Assembly (NCBI GenBank): GCA_964275345.1
Contig: CAXYBK010000003.1
Coordinates: 124,001-188,000, forward strand
Length of the DNA stretch: 64,000 bases
Source: MED-G78 sp964275345
GTDB taxonomy: Bacteria > Pseudomonadota > Gammaproteobacteria > Magnimaribacterales > D2472
Direction of reading: 5' to 3'
Part shown: positions 62,654 to 64,000 of the stretch, in pieces
Position numbering within the stretch: the first letter of the stretch is position 1
Layout of the letters: every line of letters begins with the position of its first letter
Notes under the pieces: model-generated
The model's database searches: none
What the model was told of the DNA's origin: nothing
The model's input: only the letters and a program-made list of their open reading frames with translations
Translations under genes and position numbers: made by a program

Positions 62654-63764
62654 CGTTCCTATTTCTTTATACATTCATTTTCCTTGGTGTGAAAAGAAAT
62701 GTCCCTATTGTGATTTCAATATTGAAACTGATAAAAAAGATGGGGATGAGGAAGCATTATTATTTGCTATCTTAAAAGATCTTGATAATTCTTCAAAATA
62801 TATAGGCTCTAGAAAATTTACATCACTTTATTTTGGAGGTGGAACTCCCTCTTTAATATCTGCAAAAATAATAGAAAAAATTATCAATACACTTAATCAA
62901 AAAGAGCTTCTTGAAAAAGATTGTGAAGTTAGTTTTGAGCTCAACCCAAAAGAAGTTAAAGAAGAATATATAAATGATCTGGTTCGTATAGGTATAAATA
63001 GAGTTTCTATTGGTATTCAAAGTTTTGATGCAAACACTCTATCTAGCCTTGAGAGAAACCATGGTGCGGCTGACTCTCTTAATGCCATTAAAGTTGTATC
63101 TAAAATGAAGACAATAGATACAACGATAGATCTAATATATGGAGTTATGGGGCAGGACATTGAATCTTTAAGAAAAGATATAGAAATATTTTGCAGTCAT
63201 GATGTTGATCATTTATCGATGTATCAACTTACTATTGAACCAAATACAATTTTTTATAAAAAGGAGTTACGCCTTCCTGATGATAGTTTGATTGAATTAA
63301 TGGAGACTGAGGCTGCGAAAATATTAAATGCAAAAAATATCCATCAGTATGAAGTTTCTTCTTGGTCTAGAGATAATAAGAAGAGTAACCATAATATGAA
63401 CTATTGGATGTATGGAGATTACTTAGGATTAGGTCCAGGCGCTCATAGCAAGATAACTCAGGAAACTAGCATCAAGAGAATGATTAAACTAAAAAAGTTA
63501 AAGTCATATATCAAAAATCCCTCCAAGACTGTGGACACTAATATTACTTCTGACTCTTATGATTTAGATTTGGCAATGAACCTATTGCGCATCAAAGGCG
63601 GACTGTCTTTAAAGGAATTAGAAACAAGTCATATATATGTCCCAGATTCATTCTTAGAAAAACGATTAAAAGGCATTGAAGAAAAACTTTTAGAAAACGA
63701 TGGGATTAGGGCTACACAAATTGGGTATAAGTTCTTAAACGATACTATTAATTTATTTAATTAA
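62631..63764 (+). CDS. hemW: Heme chaperone HemW (radical-SAM family)
   Basis: HemW is a radical-SAM-fold protein that carries heme to respiratory enzymes; it is often mislabelled as coproporphyrinogen oxidase. The 377-residue chain has the cluster motif FPWCEKKCPYCDFN with Cys20, Cys24 and Cys27, then LYFGGGTPSLIS near 66-77, GINRVSIGIQSF near 121-132 and GLGPGAHSK near 271-279. The start is TTG at 62631, inside the last codons of rdgB, giving a normal N-terminus. It converges on trmB with a 12-base overlap. Confidence 0.94.
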   Translation: MKALEPNSVPISLYIHFPWCEKKCPYCDFNIETDKKDGDEEALLFAILKDLDNSSKYIGSRKFTSLYFGGGTPSLISAKIIEKIINTLNQKELLEKDCEVSFELNPKEVKEEYINDLVRIGINRVSIGIQSFDANTLSSLERNHGAADSLNAIKVVSKMKTIDTTIDLIYGVMGQDIESLRKDIEIFCSHDVDHLSMYQLTIEPNTIFYKKELRLPDDSLIELMETEAAKILNAKNIHQYEVSSWSRDNKKSNHNMNYWMYGDYLGLGPGAHSKITQETSIKRMIKLKKLKSYIKNPSKTVDTNITSDSYDLDLAMNLLRIKGGLSLKELETSHIYVPDSFLEKRLKGIEEKLLENDGIRATQIGYKFLNDTINLFN

Positions 63765-64000
63765 TTTTTGAAGGGGGAAGATGAAGATATCTCTGCCCTC
63801 CTTAGCTGCTCTTTGTTGGAATTTTGTTAAGTCAGATTCTTGATAAACAGAACCAGTAAGCTTTTTGTATCCAGACGATAGATTAATAGCCTCTTCAATC
63901 GACTCAGCATAATTTTCCCAATCAGTTGAAATAAATAATTCCCCCTGGTCTTTAATTATTGGATGGACTAGCTTTAAAAAATCTTCTTTAATAAGTCGTC
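63753..64000 (-). CDS. trmB: tRNA (guanine-N7-)-methyltransferase TrmB (partial, N-terminus outside window)
   Basis: The minus-strand frame entering from the right edge encodes the last 82 residues of a protein, ending in PLQKLIK before TAA at 63753-63755. Matches to TrmB are RRLIKEDF near the window edge, the substrate-site STDWENYAE, SGYKKLTGSVYQ and the late TKFQQRAAKEGRDIFIF. TrmB makes m7G46 in tRNA. In Pseudomonas trmB also lies at the end of the metX-metW-rdgB-hemW region. About 140 residues are missing. Confidence 0.9.
   Translation of the reverse strand, partial: RLIKEDFLKLVHPIIKDQGELFISTDWENYAESIEEAINLSSGYKKLTGSVYQESDLTKFQQRAAKEGRDIFIFPLQKLIK

Noticed and set aside
1..64000. Search for mobile elements, prophage, toxin-antitoxin pairs, defence genes and CRISPR arrays
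   Set aside because: No transposase, integrase, terminal inverted repeats, restriction genes or spaced repeats were recognised; gene orders follow known core synteny.

Overview
The window is a gene-dense stretch (by eye roughly one third G+C) of what looks like a streamlined marine gammaproteobacterial chromosome, possibly SAR86-like; the clade is inferred from style and gene content, not shown. The gammaproteobacterial signs are local orders known from Pseudomonas and Escherichia: tsaD divergent from rpsU-yqeY; rph-pyrE; yicC-gmk-rpoZ-spoT-ridA; ubiC-ubiA; the DUF1249/YqiA pair; mutY-yggX; rppH-TSUP-lgt-thyA-folA; and argS-SPOR-yggS-proC-yggT-metX-metW-rdgB-hemW-trmB. Spacers are tiny, start/stop overlaps are common, and several genes begin with TTG or GTG. 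No gene-free stretch exceeds about 145 bases, and I saw no insertion sequence, prophage, integrase, CRISPR array or rRNA.

Layout. 1-5.2 kb: folate, tRNA modification (tsaD), S21, RNase PH, pyrimidine and riboflavin genes. 5.3-10.1 kb (minus): stringent response and GMP kinase block plus an epimerase-like protein. 10.2-15.7 kb: recG, membrane pyrophosphatase, a dicarboxylate/amino-acid symporter and a rubredoxin too short for ordinary ORF listing. 15.8-19.3 kb: ubiquinone entry genes ubiC-ubiA and three small-function genes. 19.35-23.0 kb: a nitrogen module in which a eukaryote-type glutamine synthetase (GSII) is preceded by an NtrC-type dyad and a textbook sigma-54 promoter, followed by ntrB and ntrC. 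23-28.8 kb: gpmA, mutY, yggX, tRNA-Phe with its own promoter, an aminopeptidase, an MDR oxidoreductase under a MerR-style promoter, a 42-residue membrane microprotein and a sterol-desaturase-like enzyme. 28.8-34.2 kb: a MacA/MacB-like export operon with three FtsX-type permeases, the first frameshifted. 34.2-39 kb: small proteins, HspQ, a PLP aminotransferase, RmuC and an orphan iron-type ABC permease. 39-43.3 kb: complete glycine cleavage system gcvT-gcvH-gcvP. 43.3-47.5 kb: rppH, lgt, thyA, folA block. 47.4-52.7 kb (minus): a six-gene TonB2/TtpC-type energy-transducing operon. 52.9-55.5 kb: a DUF1295 membrane protein and an ACE-family (M2) lipoprotein peptidase. 55.6-63.8 kb: EF-P, ArgS and the yggS to hemW run, with metX split by a one-base frameshift. 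The window ends inside trmB.

Most of the window is core metabolism. The strongest non-routine signals are the sigma-54/NtrC-controlled GSII module, the MerR-style promoter at 26.55 kb, the perfect dyad before the TonB operon, the microprotein at 27.8 kb and two one-base frameshifts that need checking against reads. I do not see a convincing wholly new system.
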